DNA from: Whitmania pigra
Taxonomy: Eukaryota > Annelida > Clitellata > Hirudinida > Haemopidae
Direction of reading: 5' to 3'
Assembly (NCBI GenBank): GCA_021613335.1
Contig: JAJTWR010000266.1
Location: 355,001-419,000, forward strand
Length of the DNA stretch: 64,000 bases
Below the pieces are notes generated by a model. That model saw nothing but the letters and a program-made list of their open reading frames with translations, was not told the origin of the DNA and did no database searches. How positions within the stretch are numbered: position 1 is the stretch's first letter; each line of letters opens with the position of its first letter. The translations under genes were made by a program, and so were the position numbers. Of this stretch, positions 62,701 to 64,000 are shown piece after piece.

Positions 62701-64000
62701 ACGGTTCAGTTCATGCACGACATCGACAGCAAGCAGAAGTCTGTCGAGAAAGGAAGCACCAATGAGAGATTCTGGCCTTCCCTGATCAAGGTCGTGCAGA
62801 ACATATTCGACAGGATGAACAACTTCATGCCGTCGAAACTCTTCATAGAAGTCGTCGCAAACCTCGTCTCTGCAGATTCCGTGCACATCAACTGCAAAGG
62901 ACTTGAGCTACTGAACGTTCACCTTATTGCCATCGAAAAGAGAGGAGATGCTAGCTCTTCGCAGAGCTCTCTCGGTCTTGTAGCCAAGCTCGTCGAGACG
63001 ATCGGTTCATCTGCGGAGGATGAAAAAGACTCCAAGCTAGATCTTGTCTCCAAGCAACTGAGTTTCCTGAATCTCAAGCTGATGATGAGGGTTTACGGAG
63101 AGAGCCATTGGGAATGTTTCAAGGATTGTTACGCTCCGATTGCTCTATGTCTCGACGTTGAAAAATTGTCGAGCGTGGCTTTGGTCGATAGCGCTCTCCT
63201 CTGCTTCTCCGATTTTGTGAATGTTATGAAGATCAGACTCCTTCCCCATTTGGACCAGATTATGACTTACGTCATCAACCTTTACGGCAGCGAGAAGATC
63301 TTGAAGAGCGGAGTTTCGCTCAACTGCCTCAACAAGGCCCTCGTCAAGCTCATCGTGAACCTCGGAAAGTTCTTCAGTCCTCGCCTGGTAGAACTGATTG
63401 TGGCGCTCGGCCGTGCAATGAAGCATGACTTGGCCGCGAATGATTTTAATGCTATCTTCCAGGCCCTTGCCACCAACATCGCAACGAGAATTCTTGTCCC
63501 GGCCTTGGAGAACTGCTACACAGAATTGGTCAAGGAAGACTTGCGATCAGTTCAAGTCGCTTTCCTGATCTTCAAGCACCACAGCAAGACCCTGACGAAG
63601 GATTGCTTCGCTCTGCATGGAGATTCTCTCCAGTCTGTCGTCGGAAAATTCTTGACCGTCAGGCACGATGGACGCAAGGCAGCTGGAAATAACTTTGACG
63701 CCCTTGACGCTCACTTGGTTGAATCCGTCCTTCCGTTGATCTACTTGATGTCGGAGATAACGTTCAAGTCCATGTTCAATTCCTACCTGACCCTTGTGAG
63801 CAAAGAAAGCGTCATCACGTTCTTCCGTCTCATGGAAAACATTGCTGGAATTCTCAGAGGTCTCTTTGGAATGTTTTCAAAGTCTCTTATCCCGCTGATG
63901 ACGGAAACATTGAAGAAGTCTGGTGCCATTTTTGAAGAATGCGCCGTCAACGTTTACAGATTGGTCAGTATGTGCCACGTCAACGACAGAGACGATGCCT
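59800..64000 (+). CDS. HEATR1: HEATR1/UTP10, U3 small nucleolar ribonucleoprotein component (3' end outside window)
   Basis: Open from ATG 59800 to the window edge, 1,400 codons, with no intron detected. MTSLQQQLKKLAVPHVTQAL matches the conserved UTP10 N-terminus. Further family blocks are ISPYFLMRPAQQTIEWLVHR, ILPYHNSKIFVKVLTILNL, VQCLRCTTNLQTQKQVLILM (near residue 735), NVVSVFSFMGNEFLQNDDKY (near 770) and LMSEITFKSMFNSYL near the right edge. The protein is a chain of HEAT helices that works in the nucleolus, in the t-UTP/SSU processome, for rDNA transcription and 18S rRNA processing. The last visible block aligns to roughly residue 1,850-1,900 of the about 2,140-residue vertebrate protein, so this copy appears several hundred residues shorter, with an acidic linker (EEMEVDEVD) near residue 370. 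The splice acceptor just before the ATG suggests a noncoding first exon. Confidence 0.95.
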   Translation, partial: MTSLQQQLKKLAVPHVTQALEAKKVSLLFDSKDAASLDANDVLDIALKGLDELIQKNKSLAKYRNLLFNKDTISFNRATCSKEVNQKLDRVLLDYLIEISPYFLMRPAQQTIEWLVHRHQINHFNMDDWIMTILPYHNSKIFVKVLTILNLENPTGKWHWLNDCAKHGVPLPRVVIVNHCKRDGGFFRFILSTLSTYIEVLGADCPALTERINFCFRIMLEMLQNSVDITQESVATTLEFLSSGIKSKCLAWEAKCYEYLPRLIAVVTLTDDKINYICKMVSKRHSEELVKNVVLSLNFLVMVSESEIPEEVFAKFKFSKIKLQTIANLARLYDILPLLKLMKKYDETEVIRSIVEQLDRSEEAEVVHEEMEVDEVDRSATAPTEEVAEMVEKKKENKIKYKTLSSKNFYEVISLLASNDHSVRARCMKFLVAKHPLSPVPEQAALLAKIFKKQEEITQDDMALVRVFQRFFTSERLGNEKVKKCLDSITSLVMNDEISAETELALVKCFSQVQLDEIREAYLKVVEKHVGAYVGDGEDKHLGIIKAVLDNASIFESSVDVYARMLFKLLANKTSRGKQLIVVAAESILKFRHSFTIEDNDAILKQLLDISLEHNGLFKTKVFKKLAFREEFLQKELQLVRNESEPKLKKMRVGVQNIDMAKTIFLMEIMELPEGAEESCKISNLLMILLTKLTKESGADVEYCRRLVLVSMHKIVSSLTDMKGMQINVEILVQCLRCTTNLQTQKQVLILMTAIAPYFPRDLLYNVVSVFSFMGNEFLQNDDKYSFEILTSLINVIMFSVEQLKDDSSEKTLLEVLRIFVDSRHHIPKHRFGPLIERLLSLDVDQSLWKVVVMIVESCICKREVSTDETEFKQLLSSEHDIVSLVVSNYPLDTMLTLLVNLVRFLRKMLAEDGTKLEVVNEGLAKQPRLCRLMLYHLSKVVHLLLDRRIFFTQIEDSSQIKTLVQDTVQFMHDIDSKQKSVEKGSTNERFWPSLIKVVQNIFDRMNNFMPSKLFIEVVANLVSADSVHINCKGLELLNVHLIAIEKRGDASSSQSSLGLVAKLVETIGSSAEDEKDSKLDLVSKQLSFLNLKLMMRVYGESHWECFKDCYAPIALCLDVEKLSSVALVDSALLCFSDFVNVMKIRLLPHLDQIMTYVINLYGSEKILKSGVSLNCLNKALVKLIVNLGKFFSPRLVELIVALGRAMKHDLAANDFNAIFQALATNIATRILVPALENCYTELVKEDLRSVQVAFLIFKHHSKTLTKDCFALHGDSLQSVVGKFLTVRHDGRKAAGNNFDALDAHLVESVLPLIYLMSEITFKSMFNSYLTLVSKESVITFFRLMENIAGILRGLFGMFSKSLIPLMTETLKKSGAIFEECAVNVYRLVSMCHVNDRDDA

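Noticed and set aside
62113..62886. 257-codon - strand frame and other antisense frames at 60-63.5 kb
   Set aside because: Antisense shadows of HEATR1, whose + strand frame is open throughout and matches the family.

Overview
The window is animal nuclear DNA. Genes are split by short AT-rich introns with GT-AG and occasional GC-AG borders. Introns and intergenic DNA are full of microsatellites, mainly (ATC)n/(GAT)n, (ATTC)n, (TTG)n and (ATT)n, and there is at least one tRNA-derived SINE with a tail resembling those of many invertebrate SINEs. The gene set (AP-2, GT11 fucosyltransferase, a giant kinesin-3, HEATR1) fits an invertebrate metazoan. A spiralian such as an annelid is my guess, but the sequence alone does not prove it.

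Left third, + strand. Two 3' exons of an AP-2 transcription factor (36-2457) are followed by a single-coding-exon alpha-1,2-fucosyltransferase-like gene (3888-4943). A 25-exon kinesin-3 of the KIF16B/STARD9 type (7442-34533) comes next. I rebuilt it exon by exon with consistent phases. It predicts about 3,680 residues: motor, FHA domain, then a very long acidic Ser-rich tail, two thirds of it in one 7.2-kb final exon.

Middle, 37.2-55.4 kb, - strand. This is the unusual part: a tandem cluster of about six genes built from two alternating exon types. Module A is about 60-66 residues and SAM-like in pattern. Module B is a charged coiled-coil segment that usually begins FPxxYxxxK. Nearly every module exon starts and ends in phase 1, so the modules can be joined in any order. 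Read without splicing they look like isolated short ORFs, but their apparent stops lie just past good splice donors. The copies range from one A+B pair (three genes, one extended by short C-terminal exons) through a membrane-anchored A+B+TM form to mosaics with four A modules. Two mosaic genes (39.1-42.2 and 44.7-49.4 kb) are tandem duplicates. One carries an in-frame tRNA-SINE inside a B exon, and the other has had the start of the same B exon replaced by a LINE 3'-end fragment. A divergent relative lies on the + strand at 57.4-58.6 kb.

Right end. A small two-exon gene of unknown function (56186-56621) precedes the + strand relative, and the window ends inside HEATR1/UTP10 (59800 onward), open to the window edge. 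The three conserved + strand genes on the left and HEATR1 show no functional link to the cluster. The cluster looks like a lineage-specific expansion dropped between housekeeping genes.
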